Positions 9,530 to 18,306 of a DNA stretch of 64,000 bases are shown one piece after another. Below the pieces are notes generated by a model. It had not been told where the DNA came from, made no database searches, and saw only the letters and a list, made by a program, of their open reading frames with translations. The stretch spans positions 1 through 64,000 of the forward strand of contig CAXXGE010000041.1 in NCBI GenBank assembly GCA_963677915.2, written 5' to 3'. The first letter of the stretch is position 1. Every line of letters begins with the position of its first letter. A program made the translations under genes and the position numbers. The DNA is from G963677915 sp963677915. Its GTDB lineage: Bacteria; Bacillota; Clostridia; Lachnospirales; Vallitaleaceae.

Positions 9530-9560
9530 CCCAGGTTGCGTATACATGATGCAACCCGGG
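9530..9560 (-). promoter_or_regulatory. Hairpin between the binding-protein and permease genes
   Basis: Arms cccaggttgc / gcaacccggg (one G-T pair) around a short loop, directly downstream of the binding-protein stop. Likely an mRNA stabiliser or partial terminator giving more binding protein than permease; no U-tract is seen. Confidence 0.55.
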
Positions 9561-9603
9561 AGTAAAGTGCTTAACAAAAGCAATTATTGTGTCTTGCTCG
9601 TGT

Positions 9604-10917
9604 TTATTGTACTAGAGAGTTGATCTCATCGGCCGCTTTGTCAAGCGCCTCCTGAACGGAGTACTTGCCCAGGAAAGCCTCGTTTACCTTGACGCTCGCA
9701 ATGTCATTGGCTGATCCAAGCATTTCAAATGACGGATAATAGACAACGTCATTGATAACATCCATGTAATCAGACCTGTACGGCAGAGCCAAATACTCAT
9801 CAGATGTTACAACTGACTTCTTAACAGGCACATGGCCAGCTCTAGCCCAAGTTACGGCATGTTCATCAACCCAGTCCGCAAACGCAAGCGCTGCTTCTTT
9901 CTTTGCATCGTCAATATAAGTAGGGATCGCCATCGTATGGGAATCGCCCCATGTTTTCTTGGATCCATTAATTGCAGGAATTGGCATCACACCGAAATCA
10001 AGCGTATCGCTGGTCTCATAGTTGCCTGTAGCCCAAACGCCAGTGAAGTTGATTGCTGCCTTGCCGGATTTGAATATATCATAGCTCGCGCCATCATCTA
10101 TACCGTTTTTCAGGTATCCTTTCGCATTCCAGTCATTCATGATATCCATCGCAGCGATACCTTCTGCACTGTTTAAAGCCGCCTTTCCGTCACTAGTTAT
10201 GTATTCTCCACCTGCCTGCGCATTCAGTACATACCAGAGCCAGAACTGTTGAATCGTATTTTCTCCGGAATCTGCTACATCAAGTACATGTTCCTCGGAT
10301 TCTACGACTTTTGATATTTTATCCAAGATGGCATTGAAGCTGTCCAGATCATTAACGGCTCCGAGATCGTCTGAAGTAACACCTGCGCGCCCCAGTATTT
10401 CATTGTTGTAAAACATGACCATCGCATGTGTATCGAGCGGCACAGAGTACTGTATGCCATCAACTGTCACAGCATCCAGCTGTGGTTTGGCGTATGTATC
10501 CCAGTCAATTGTATTGTTTATATCCCTTATGCTTTGCAGTTTTCCAGTGGGGATCAATTCAGCAAGTTTTGATTGGTGTGCAATGAAGATATCCGGTCCG
10601 CTGTTGGCAATCAGCGCACTGTTCAATCCCTGGTAGTATGTTGCCCATTCTTTTGAGATAATTTCAACTGTAAAGTTCGGATTTGTCTCATTGTAATCAT
10701 CTACAATCTGCTTCATGAACTCATAGTCGCCCCCACCGAAAGGTGTCCAAAAAACAAGATTGCCAGTGGCAGCATTATCACTACCGTTACCGGTCCCCGT
10801 CGAACCGTTCATACTGTCATCACTTGGATTTTTACCGCCACAAGCAGTAGCCAGTACGAGAATCATCACCAGCAGCAGTGCAATTACCCCAGAAAAACCA
10901 AATTGCTTTCTTTTCAT
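9604..10917 (-). CDS. Extracellular sugar-binding lipoprotein of an ABC transporter
   Basis: About 437 residues from the ATG at 10917, which has an AAAGGAGA site at correct spacing; the upstream in-frame ATG at 10935 has none. Lipoprotein signal with lipobox LATACGG, then a Gly/Ser/Asn linker and a family 1 (MalE-like) binding domain, with typical GPDIFIAHQSKLAEL and AAINFTGVWATGNYE segments. First gene of the binding protein - permease - permease - GH2 operon, probably controlled by the divergent ArsR-type regulator. It binds a carbohydrate outside the cell; the identity is not readable. Confidence 0.92.
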   Translation of the reverse strand: MKRKQFGFSGVIALLLVMILVLATACGGKNPSDDSMNGSTGTGNGSDNAATGNLVFWTPFGGGDYEFMKQIVDDYNETNPNFTVEIISKEWATYYQGLNSALIANSGPDIFIAHQSKLAELIPTGKLQSIRDINNTIDWDTYAKPQLDAVTVDGIQYSVPLDTHAMVMFYNNEILGRAGVTSDDLGAVNDLDSFNAILDKISKVVESEEHVLDVADSGENTIQQFWLWYVLNAQAGGEYITSDGKAALNSAEGIAAMDIMNDWNAKGYLKNGIDDGASYDIFKSGKAAINFTGVWATGNYETSDTLDFGVMPIPAINGSKKTWGDSHTMAIPTYIDDAKKEAALAFADWVDEHAVTWARAGHVPVKKSVVTSDEYLALPYRSDYMDVINDVVYYPSFEMLGSANDIASVKVNEAFLGKYSVQEALDKAADEINSLVQ

Positions 10918-11030
10918 TTCCATTCTCCTTTTCATTACATATAATATGTTTTATTCTCAGCTATTTTATGCGCATATAAGCTGTTGTAATGTCAATTATA
11001 GACCTAATAGACCATTTCGTCAACCATTAA

Positions 11031-11066
11031 TTACATTTTATATGTTTTATTTCATATTTTATGTAA
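11031..11066. promoter_or_regulatory. AT-rich palindrome between the ABC operon and its regulator
   Basis: TTACAT at 11031 and ATGTAA ending at 11066 bracket an imperfect inverted repeat rich in TATG/CATA steps. Located between two divergent genes, it is a candidate operator for the regulator at 11145. The AT-richness makes chance symmetry possible. Confidence 0.35.
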
Positions 11067-11144
11067 TATAAGTCCTCTTTATATTTCTTTTTCTTTAGTG
11101 TATACTGTTATAAAACATCTTTTTTGTAAAGAAAGGGAATTAGC

Positions 11145-12086
11145 ATGCTCAATCTCAGTTTACAAAACATCGACCAACTTTCGTCTATCTGCAGAGCGCT
11201 CTCAACACCCTTACGATTGCAGATACTGCAACAGATATCCGAGAAAAATCTATCTATAATAGAAATAGCAGAAAATCTGGACACCTCAGTCTCTACGATT
11301 GCTGCTAATGTTAAAATTCTTGAAGAAACAGGACTGATTATTACAGAACTATATTCAGCAACCAGAGGAACAAAAAGGGTTTGCTCTAAAAACTATGCTG
11401 ATATCTTCATCAATCTCGATTCCAGATATCCTCTTTTCGCATCCGAGAGAACCATCGAAGTTAAGATGCCAGTTGGTAATTACTCTAACTGCATTGCCTC
11501 ACCAACCTGTGGTCTCATTGGAGAAAGTGGTATTCTGGGTATGGAAGACTCACCCAGTTCATTCTTCGAGCCATCACATATCGATGCCAAACACATTTGG
11601 TTTAGAACCGGATATATTGACTATCTGTTCCCCAATAGTGCATCTGACTTGTCGAACAGCGATATTCTAAGTATAAGTTTTTCAATGGAGATTTGTTCTG
11701 AAGCTCCTAATTATGAAATGGAATGGCCATCAGATATCACTTTTTGGATCAACGATATAGAGGTCGCCACTTGGACTTCACCCGGAGATTTTGGAGATCG
11801 ACCTGGCAAACTGAAATCCTATCTGTGGACGAAAAAGTTTTTCACACAGTATGGCCTGCTGCTGTCTTTGAGAATTGACGGGAGCGGCACCTATATCAAT
11901 GATACACAGGTATCGACCAACAAGATCAGTTCTCTTGCACTGTCCCAGCCTGGTATAGCGCTCAGAATAGGCATAAAGGACAATGCCATACACAAAGGCG
12001 GCGTCAATCTTTTCGGCAGCGGCTTTGGAGACTATGATCAAGACATCATTATGAAGCTCAATTATAAAATGCAAGAGAAAAAGTAG
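11145..12086 (+). CDS. ArsR-type winged-helix regulator with a large C-terminal domain
   Basis: 313 residues. Residues about 10-85 form an ArsR-like winged helix (STPLRLQILQQISEKNLSIIEIAENL then STIAANVKILEETGLI). The C-terminal ~220 residues are beta-rich, with repeated Trp and Gly, of a type found in predicted regulators next to sugar ABC operons; I could not assign a named domain. ATG preceded by AAAGGGAA. Divergent from the ABC/GH2 operon, so it probably controls that operon in response to the sugar, perhaps via the jelly-roll-like C-terminal half (inference). Confidence 0.8.
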   Translation: MLNLSLQNIDQLSSICRALSTPLRLQILQQISEKNLSIIEIAENLDTSVSTIAANVKILEETGLIITELYSATRGTKRVCSKNYADIFINLDSRYPLFASERTIEVKMPVGNYSNCIASPTCGLIGESGILGMEDSPSSFFEPSHIDAKHIWFRTGYIDYLFPNSASDLSNSDILSISFSMEICSEAPNYEMEWPSDITFWINDIEVATWTSPGDFGDRPGKLKSYLWTKKFFTQYGLLLSLRIDGSGTYINDTQVSTNKISSLALSQPGIALRIGIKDNAIHKGGVNLFGSGFGDYDQDIIMKLNYKMQEKK

Positions 12087-12091
12087 AAAAA

Positions 12092-12128
12092 CAGCCATCC
12101 AAATAATCAAAGAATATTTGGATGGCTG
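12092..12128. terminator. Bidirectional terminator between convergent genes
   Basis: A 13-base perfect stem (cagccatccaaat / atttggatggctg), with T-rich sequence after it on plus and A-rich sequence before it. It serves the regulator (plus) and the kinase-ending PTS operon (minus). Confidence 0.85.
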
Positions 12129-12156
12129 ATTTTATTTATACAATATTGCCTATTCA

Positions 12157-12900
12157 CTATGAATCCTTCTTAATAATTAATTCTCCCGAATCGATCATTT
12201 CAAGTGTTAGGTCCGCCTCCAAGCGATGTTCCATAGCCCTTTGGATATTCTTGCGGTCGCTGTTTTCATAAAATTTCTCAGCTTCATAAGGCGTTAATCC
12301 ACCTCTGATTTTTCTACCAATCAACCTATCTTTCAAAAGGGATTCGCTAGAATGAATAAAAATGCTGTAATCACATAAATCTTTTAGCTCTCTCCATCCT
12401 TCCTCATCCAGAAGCAACCAATTCCCTTCGATTAAGATTATTTCCGACTGAATTGTTATCTGATCATTAAGTACATCGTGAAGATTTCGATCATATATTG
12501 GCCATTTCACATCTCCATGCCTCAGCTTTTCTAAGTAGCTCTTAAACTTCTTCAAATCAAATGTTTCGGGCATGCCTTTCACTTCAGAAAGACAAACCTC
12601 CTTGTTACCGACAATTGCTTTGTTGCTCACCAAGTAATCGTTTGGATAGTGAAATCCATCTAAAGAAACAGATTGCACCGGTACAACCTCATCCATTTCC
12701 CTAGATATTTTTTCCAAATACAAGGAAAATGTTGACTTGCCAGTCGCTGGAGGGGCCGCCAGGAAAACAACGATTCTTCTACCATATGAAGTTCTTAGTC
12801 TTGAAAATTTTACTATAAGCGGTTTGATAATTTCATCCAATTCCCTATTCGAAAAACTAGCCTCGTATTCAAAACCACTGACATTTAACTGAACTTTCAT
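12157..12900 (-). CDS. P-loop kinase of the uridine kinase/pantothenate kinase-like (FrcK) family
   Basis: 247 residues. Walker A is AAPPATGKST (about residues 49-58), followed by VSLDGFHYPNDYL, a phosphate-acceptor site motif of the uridine kinase/phosphoribulokinase superfamily, and the ILIEGNWLLLDEEGW motif. A lid with Arg residues (DRLIGRKIRGG) is visible. Last gene of the polyol PTS operon, 20 bases after ptsI. Relatives (FrcK, YggC) occur in sugar operons and are annotated as nucleoside/nucleotide kinase family; a role in phosphorylating an unphosphorylated sugar intermediate is plausible but not shown. Confidence 0.8.
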   Translation of the reverse strand: MKVQLNVSGFEYEASFSNRELDEIIKPLIVKFSRLRTSYGRRIVVFLAAPPATGKSTFSLYLEKISREMDEVVPVQSVSLDGFHYPNDYLVSNKAIVGNKEVCLSEVKGMPETFDLKKFKSYLEKLRHGDVKWPIYDRNLHDVLNDQITIQSEIILIEGNWLLLDEEGWRELKDLCDYSIFIHSSESLLKDRLIGRKIRGGLTPYEAEKFYENSDRKNIQRAMEHRLEADLTLEMIDSGELIIKKDS

Positions 12901-12919
12901 TCTCTCACCACTTTCACTG

Positions 12920-14560
12920 CTAACTGAGTCTGCGGATAATCCCCTTCGCCTCCGGGATTGATGCTGCGCTCATGGACAGTTCATCGATACCCATTTCCAC
13001 CAGGAAAGGAATCGCTTGCGGATCTGCTGCCATTTCCCCACACATCCCGCACCAAATGCCATTTGCATGGGCTGCATCAATAGTCATTTTGATCAGCTTG
13101 AGTACTGATTCATGCATCGGATCATAAAGGTATGACACAGCCGGATTCATCCTGTCTATCGCCAACGTATACTGGATCAAATCATTCGTACCAATACTAA
13201 AGAAATCCACATGCTTGGCAAAAGAATCTGCTGCCACAGCTGCTGCAGGGATTTCAATCATCATACCAACCTCGATGTCTTCGTCGAAGTCGATACCTTT
13301 GCTCCTGAGCTCCTGCTTGCACTCATCAAGCATCTTCTTCGCTTCCATAAGTTCGCTTACAGCACCAATCATCGGGAACATGATCTGGATTTTTCCAAAA
13401 GCCGATGCTCTTAAAATTGCACGAAGCTGCATTTTGAACAGTTCATGTTCCTTCAAACAGAGCCGTACCGCACGAAGACCCAGGAAAGGATTGTCCTCTT
13501 TTTCCTGCTTAAGGTACGGCAATTCCTTATCTCCGCCGATGTCGAGTGTTCGGATCAGTACCGATTTGCCAGCCATCTTCTCCACAACCGTTTTATATGC
13601 CTCGAACTTCGCATCTTCCGATGGCATAGTGTCGCTTTCCATGAATAGGAACTCTGTCCTAAACAGTCCAATCGCTTCCGCTCCATTGGCCAATGCGTCA
13701 TCGACATCAGATACGGATCCTATGTTGGCTGCAACTGTGATTTCCCTACCGGAAGCAGTCACGGCTTTTTCCTTGGCAAGCGCCTTCATCTTATCCTTGC
13801 CTACATCATAGTCAGCTTTTTTCACTTTATATGATGTGATCAATTCTTCTGAAGGGTTCATAATGACTTTCCCCTCTACGCCATCGACGATTACCGCCAT
13901 GTTGTCCTTTGCTAGTTCCGATATTTTGCCCATACCGACAACCGCAGGTATGCCAAGGCTTCGTGCCATGATGGATGAATGGGAAGTGAATCCGCCGACA
14001 TCAGTCAGAAAGGCAATGACTTTGCTTTTGTCAAGCGTTGCTGTGTCAGACGGTGTCAGGTCATGAGCAACAACTATGGTGTTATCCGCCATTTCCTGGG
14101 CCGCATCTTCTTCTATTCCCATCAGCCGACGCTTGATCCTCGCACCTACATCCTCGAAATCGGCAGCTCTTTCACGCATATACTCATTATCCATGGCACG
14201 GAACAAGCCGCTGAACATATCGATCACTTCTTCTACCGCTTTATAGGCTCCCATCTTATCATTTTCAATCTTTTCAATGACCGGACTGCTAAATTCCGGG
14301 TCCTCTAATATCATCTTGTGACTCTCAAAGATTTCTGCTTCCTCAGAGCCAATTTCAATCTCAGTCCTCTTCTTCAACTGAATGAGCTGTCGAACGGAAA
14401 CGGATATTGCCTTTTCAAATTTCTCCTTTTCACGCTCTGGACTTTCAGTAACGTAGTCATTCACATCAAAATCAGGATGTTTTCGTACCGAAATAGTGCC
14501 GATTGCATATCCCTTCGATGCTCCTATTCCTTTAAGGTGTACATTCGCAGAATCAAACAT
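12920..14560 (-). CDS. ptsI: PTS Enzyme I (phosphoenolpyruvate-protein phosphotransferase)
   Basis: 546 residues, slightly short of the usual ~570. N-terminal HPr-binding and phosphohistidine domain with active His about 194 in GGFTSHSSIMAR; C-terminal PEP-binding barrel with IGLFRTEFLFM, GNDLIQYT-like SIGTNDLIQYTLAIDR and the catalytic cysteine motif WCGMCGEMA. Start ATG with a GGGAGA site. Takes phosphate from PEP and passes it to HPr, encoded about 260 bases upstream. Being in a sugar-specific operon, it may be a second, dedicated Enzyme I rather than the only copy; this cannot be judged from the window. Confidence 0.95.
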   Translation of the reverse strand: MFDSANVHLKGIGASKGYAIGTISVRKHPDFDVNDYVTESPEREKEKFEKAISVSVRQLIQLKKRTEIEIGSEEAEIFESHKMILEDPEFSSPVIEKIENDKMGAYKAVEEVIDMFSGLFRAMDNEYMRERAADFEDVGARIKRRLMGIEEDAAQEMADNTIVVAHDLTPSDTATLDKSKVIAFLTDVGGFTSHSSIMARSLGIPAVVGMGKISELAKDNMAVIVDGVEGKVIMNPSEELITSYKVKKADYDVGKDKMKALAKEKAVTASGREITVAANIGSVSDVDDALANGAEAIGLFRTEFLFMESDTMPSEDAKFEAYKTVVEKMAGKSVLIRTLDIGGDKELPYLKQEKEDNPFLGLRAVRLCLKEHELFKMQLRAILRASAFGKIQIMFPMIGAVSELMEAKKMLDECKQELRSKGIDFDEDIEVGMMIEIPAAAVAADSFAKHVDFFSIGTNDLIQYTLAIDRMNPAVSYLYDPMHESVLKLIKMTIDAAHANGIWCGMCGEMAADPQAIPFLVEMGIDELSMSAASIPEAKGIIRRLS

Positions 14561-14619
14561 AACATTCTCCCATTATTTGTTTGTACGTGATAAAATTAAC
14601 CGCATATATAGCAGAAGTA

Positions 14620-14647
14620 CGAATAGATTCAAATCGAATACTATTCG
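14620..14647. promoter_or_regulatory. Inverted repeat upstream of ptsI
   Basis: Arms cgaatag / ctattcg (7 bases) with an inner ATTCG/CGAAT symmetry, in the 260-base gap between ptsH and ptsI. A TTGACA box lies just upstream on the minus strand (near 14660), so this may be an operator at a ptsI promoter. The rest of the gap shows no ORF. No regulator can be assigned. Confidence 0.4.
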
Positions 14648-14819
14648 CACCTCCTGGATTGTCAACAACAGTTATTTATTATGTAAAGAGACATATCATC
14701 TTTCAACGTATCATGCATTAACTTTGTATTTGAAAAGATAGGGCAAGTTATCGATGCCTAATAAGAATAATAGCTAATAGTCCTCTACAAATAGTAAACA
14801 GTACCAGCAGTTCCCCCTG

Positions 14820-15080
14820 CTAGTCTTCTAACTGTTCAATAAAGGATACCAATTTGCTCAAAGCATCCGACTCAGAATCACCATCCGTGATTACATCAAC
14901 CATCTGGCCTTTCGTGGCGCCTAAAGTCAGTAGAGCCAGGACACTCTTCCCACAAACTTTCCTTCCATCCTTTTCCAAAAAAACATCACAAGGCATTTTC
15001 ATTGCGAGTTTGGCAAAATCTGCTACAGGTCGTGCGTGAAGTCCTGTTTTATTTTGTATGGTTACAGTTTTACTAATCAA
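14820..15080 (-). CDS. ptsH: HPr phosphocarrier protein
   Basis: 86 residues when started at the TTG at 15080. This start fits twice: the TGGAGG site sits eight bases upstream, and it places the phosphorylated histidine (GLHARP) at residue 15 and the regulatory serine (GKSVLALLTLG) at residue 46, the canonical positions. An ATG at 15095 overlaps the ribosome site and would add five residues. Ser46 conservation implies control by HPr kinase and carbon catabolite repression through CcpA, as known in Firmicutes. Cotranscribed with the mtl genes, now probably affected by the IS insertion upstream in mtlA. Confidence 0.93.
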   Translation of the reverse strand: MISKTVTIQNKTGLHARPVADFAKLAMKMPCDVFLEKDGRKVCGKSVLALLTLGATKGQMVDVITDGDSESDALSKLVSFIEQLED

Positions 15081-15632
15081 AACGAATACCTCCATTGCAG
15101 CTGTTAATCCACCGATTATTTATATAATATTACTTGGAGCTTGCTAAAACGTCAGATATCAAATCATCAATATTCGGATCTTTCAAATAACTTTCAATCG
15201 AGACAATTCTAATACCTGTATTCATTAGTTCAAATCTTTCCGCAAGGTCTTTGTGAATAACTACAACGTCACTGTCTTTAGGCACGTCTTCAATCCTATA
15301 GTGTTTCACTTCGATGTCTGTAATTCCGTTATTCTTAAGCATTTTTTTGAATGCCGAAGCACCTAGAGCACTGCTTCCCATTCCTGCATCACATGCAAAC
15401 GAAATCTTTTTATATGTTTGTCCTTTTAGAAGGTTCTTTCCTTCCGCCTTCATCGCTTTAGATTTTGTTGCAGATTCAGTAAAGGACTCGTCAGTATCTT
15501 CTGTTTTGTCAGCTTTCAAAATAACCGATGTAACAAGGAAAGATACTATTGTACCAACCATAACCCCCGCAATAACGCCAAGGAAGTTTCCTTTTGGTGT
15601 CAAAGCCAAATATGCGAAGATCGAACCTGGGC

Positions 15633-16933
15633 TAGTGTAGTGTATCGTTGATATTTAAGTAAATACTTTGCCTGAAAATGCTGATTTCAAGCCGTTTTTA
15701 TAGTATAATAAAAGAAACGGCGGTGATTGAAAATGGCAAGAAAAAAGAAGTATGTAATCGCATTAACAGATGACGAATTAAAGACTTTAATGTCTGTAAA
15801 ACGCAAGAAAAAAACAACAAAAACTGTCAGATGCAGATGTCAGATATTGATATATCTTGATGAAGCCCATGGCAAAGCATATACTCAGGAACAATGTGCC
15901 AATTCTGTTGGTGTCTGTATAGCTACCGTATACAATGTAATCAAGTATTTCGTTGATGGTGGTCTTGAAAAGGTTCTTTCGTATGGCAGAAACATTAACT
16001 CTGATAATGCACGCCGAAAACTGGATGGCCGTGCAGAAGCAAAACTTATTGAAATAGCATGCGGACCTGTACCTGAAGGTCATTCCAGATGGACTCTTCG
16101 TCTTTTGGAGGATAAAGCAAAAGTGGAACTTGATGTTCCTGTCAGCAAAGATGCAATAAGAAGAGCCTTAAAAAAAACAAATTGCGACCTCACAAAAACG
16201 ACTACTGGTGCATCCCGCCAAAAGAAAATGCCGAATTCGTAGCGTGCATGGAAGATGTCCTTGATGTCTATGAACAGCCTTATAATCCATTACAACCAGT
16301 CGTATGTATGGACGAAAAACCTTACCAACTCCTTGGTGAATCAAGAGATCCATTGCCAATGAGAAAAGGCAGCGATCAAAAGATTGATTCAGAATATGTC
16401 AGAAAAGGCACCTGTAGTATATTCGTTTTCACCGAACCATTGGGTGGAGTCAGACATTTGAACGTTTGCAGTCGTCGTACTTCAATAGACTGGGCCAAAG
16501 AAATCAAATGTATGGTTGATGTTCACTACCCGGATGCTGAAAAGATCATATTGATTATGGATAATCTGAATACACATAAAATTTCATCGCTTTACAAAGC
16601 CTTTCCGCCAGCAGAAGCACGAAGAATCGCAAAGCGACTAGAGGTACATTACACTCCGAAGCACGGAAGTTGGTTGAACATAGCTGAAATTGAACTGAAT
16701 GTGATGACAAGGCAATGTCTTAAACGAAGAATCGACAATATTGATACACTCCGTTCAGAATTGTCAACATGGGAATCAGAGCGAAACAATAACTCAGCTG
16801 GAGTCACTTGGCAATTTACAAATAGCCAAGCAAGAACAAAATTAATCTCACTATATCCAACGATTGAGATAGCAGATGAGTGCAAGTAAATACAAATGCG
16901 TTTATTTATAAATATCAACGATACACTACACTA
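15633..16933 (+). mobile_element. IS630-family insertion sequence with TA target duplication
   Basis: Terminal inverted repeats of about 25 bases (beginning tagtgtagtgtatcgttgat) lie at 15633 and, inverted, end at 16933. Each end carries a TA, matching the TA target duplication known for IS630/Tc1-mariner elements. Removing 1299 bases restores mtlA. Element length without the duplicated TA is 1297 bases. The transposase is on plus, opposite to the PTS operon. Perfect ends and the exactly repairable target suggest recent transposition. Confidence 0.95.
15733..16889 (+). CDS. IS630-family transposase, two frames joined by a -1 shift
   Basis: Frame A (15733-16242) holds the N-terminal helix-turn-helix region (QEQCANSVGVCIATVYNVIKYF). 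Frame B (ORF to 16889) holds the DDE catalytic core: Asp in VCMDEKPYQLLG, Asp in ILIMDNLNTHK, Glu in WLNIAEIELNVM. A -1 slip on the A8 run 16170-16177 fuses ALKKNKLRPHKNDYWC, a normal IS630 continuation. An A run of this kind is a classic ribosomal slippage site and several IS families use it; a one-base deletion (mutation or read error) explains it equally well. Start ATG 15733 follows a GGCGGTGA site. Confidence 0.85.
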
Positions 16934-17880
16934 GGACCAGCTACAAGTCCTACACCAAACGCCTGGAAAGTAAGTATGCCAGAAGCTCCACCAAGGATCA
17001 TAGCGAGGATCGTTTTTGGTTTCATCAGAACGTATGGGAAATACAGTTCATGAATGCCACCCAGGAAGTGGATAATGATGGCACCAGGTGCAGTTCTTTT
17101 TGCAACGCCTTTGCCAAATACAGTGTATGCCAACAGCAGACCAAGACCAGGACCCGGGCTTGAAGCGACCATGAAGTACAACGACTTACCAGCTTCAAGC
17201 GTTTGCTGCATGCCAAGCGGATAGTAAATACCTTGGTCAATAACGTTGTTCAAGAAAAGTACTTTTGCAGGTTCATTAACTACTGACAGCAGTGGCAGAA
17301 ATCCTGTTGCAACGAGAGCTTCGATAGCACCTTTAACTACATTGTTTGCAACCTGAATAGCTGGCCCAATGATTGCATAGGAAAACATCATCAATGCGAA
17401 GCCTATAATTCCAATGGTAAAATTGTTGATGACCATTTCAAAACCAACAGGAATCTTGTCATCCATAAATTCGTCAGTCTTTTTGATTATTATTCCACCA
17501 AGAGGTCCGATGATCATAGCACCCATGAACATTGGGATGTCAGAACCAATGATCAATCCGATAGCTCCAATAGCTCCAAGCACAGCACCTCTGTGCCCGC
17601 CAACCATTTTTCCTCCTGAATAAGCAAGCAGCAACGGCAACAAGTAAATGATTGTTGGCCCAACCATTTTGCCAAAGTATTCATTCGGAATCCAACCGGT
17701 AGGGATGAACAGCGCTGTCAATATACCCCACGCTATGAATGCGCCAATGTTTGGAAGAACCATGTTTGTCAAGAATCCTCCAAAAGCTTGTACTTTTGCT
17801 CTACTGATTACTTTTTGTTCCTTCAATGTTGCTTGATTTACCATTTTCCTTCTCCTTTTCCTTTTTTCATATAATAGTTG

Positions 17881-18306
17881 TTAAAAAACACTAATGACGT
17901 CCTGAACGGTTGTTGCATTTTTCAGCCTTTCTACCATTTCATCTTCCATTAGAACCGAAGCCAATTCACCCATTACCTCAAGATGTTCATCACCACCTAC
18001 GGCTGAAATCGTCATCAATACCTTGACTTGCTTGTCCCCTGGGAAAAGAACCGGTTTGTCTAACACCGCACACGCTATGCCCTTTCTTTTCGCCCCGTTT
18101 TCGGGTCTCGCATGCGGTAATGCAATATCTGGCAGCAGCACAAAATACGAACCATTTACATTTACATTTTCAATAATGGCATCTATATATGATTGGGTAA
18201 TATCGCCATTATCCAGCAATGGTTGGGCCGACTTTTTTATAGCCTCTTCCCACGAAAGTTCTCCATTGATAAATATAATGTTGTCTTTTAAATACTCTTT
18301 TATCAT
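17881..18306 (-). CDS. mtlF: PTS mannitol/fructose-type EIIA
   Basis: 141 residues, the usual length of a free EIIA of the fructose-mannitol family (PTS_EIIA type 2). The phosphorylated histidine is His65 in DIALPHARPENG. It accepts phosphate from HPr and passes it to the EIIB cysteine of MtlA. The stop is 37 bases before the mtlA start; its own start overlaps the mtlD end by four bases (ATGA type), so the two are translationally coupled. Confidence 0.93.
   Translation of the reverse strand: MIKEYLKDNIIFINGELSWEEAIKKSAQPLLDNGDITQSYIDAIIENVNVNGSYFVLLPDIALPHARPENGAKRKGIACAVLDKPVLFPGDKQVKVLMTISAVGGDEHLEVMGELASVLMEDEMVERLKNATTVQDVISVF

Larger units (their letters stand above)
15130..17844 (-). 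pseudogene. mtlA: PTS mannitol-type EIICB (mtlA) interrupted by an IS630 element
   Basis: The N-terminal part (16934-17844) encodes the EIIC membrane domain, with NIGAFIAWGILTALFIPTGW and GGIHELYFPYVLMKP. The C-terminal part (15130-15634) completes EIIC and carries the EIIB domain with the phosphocysteine loop FACDAGMGSSALG. Between them lies an insertion of 1299 bases (element plus one TA copy). Deleting it rejoins GLVAGPS to PGSIFAYLALTPKGN in frame, giving 471 residues, the normal length of a Gram-positive MtlA without fused EIIA (which is the separate mtlF here). The insertion is clean and so recent. Function is lost and downstream ptsH, ptsI and kinase may suffer polarity. Confidence 0.93.
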
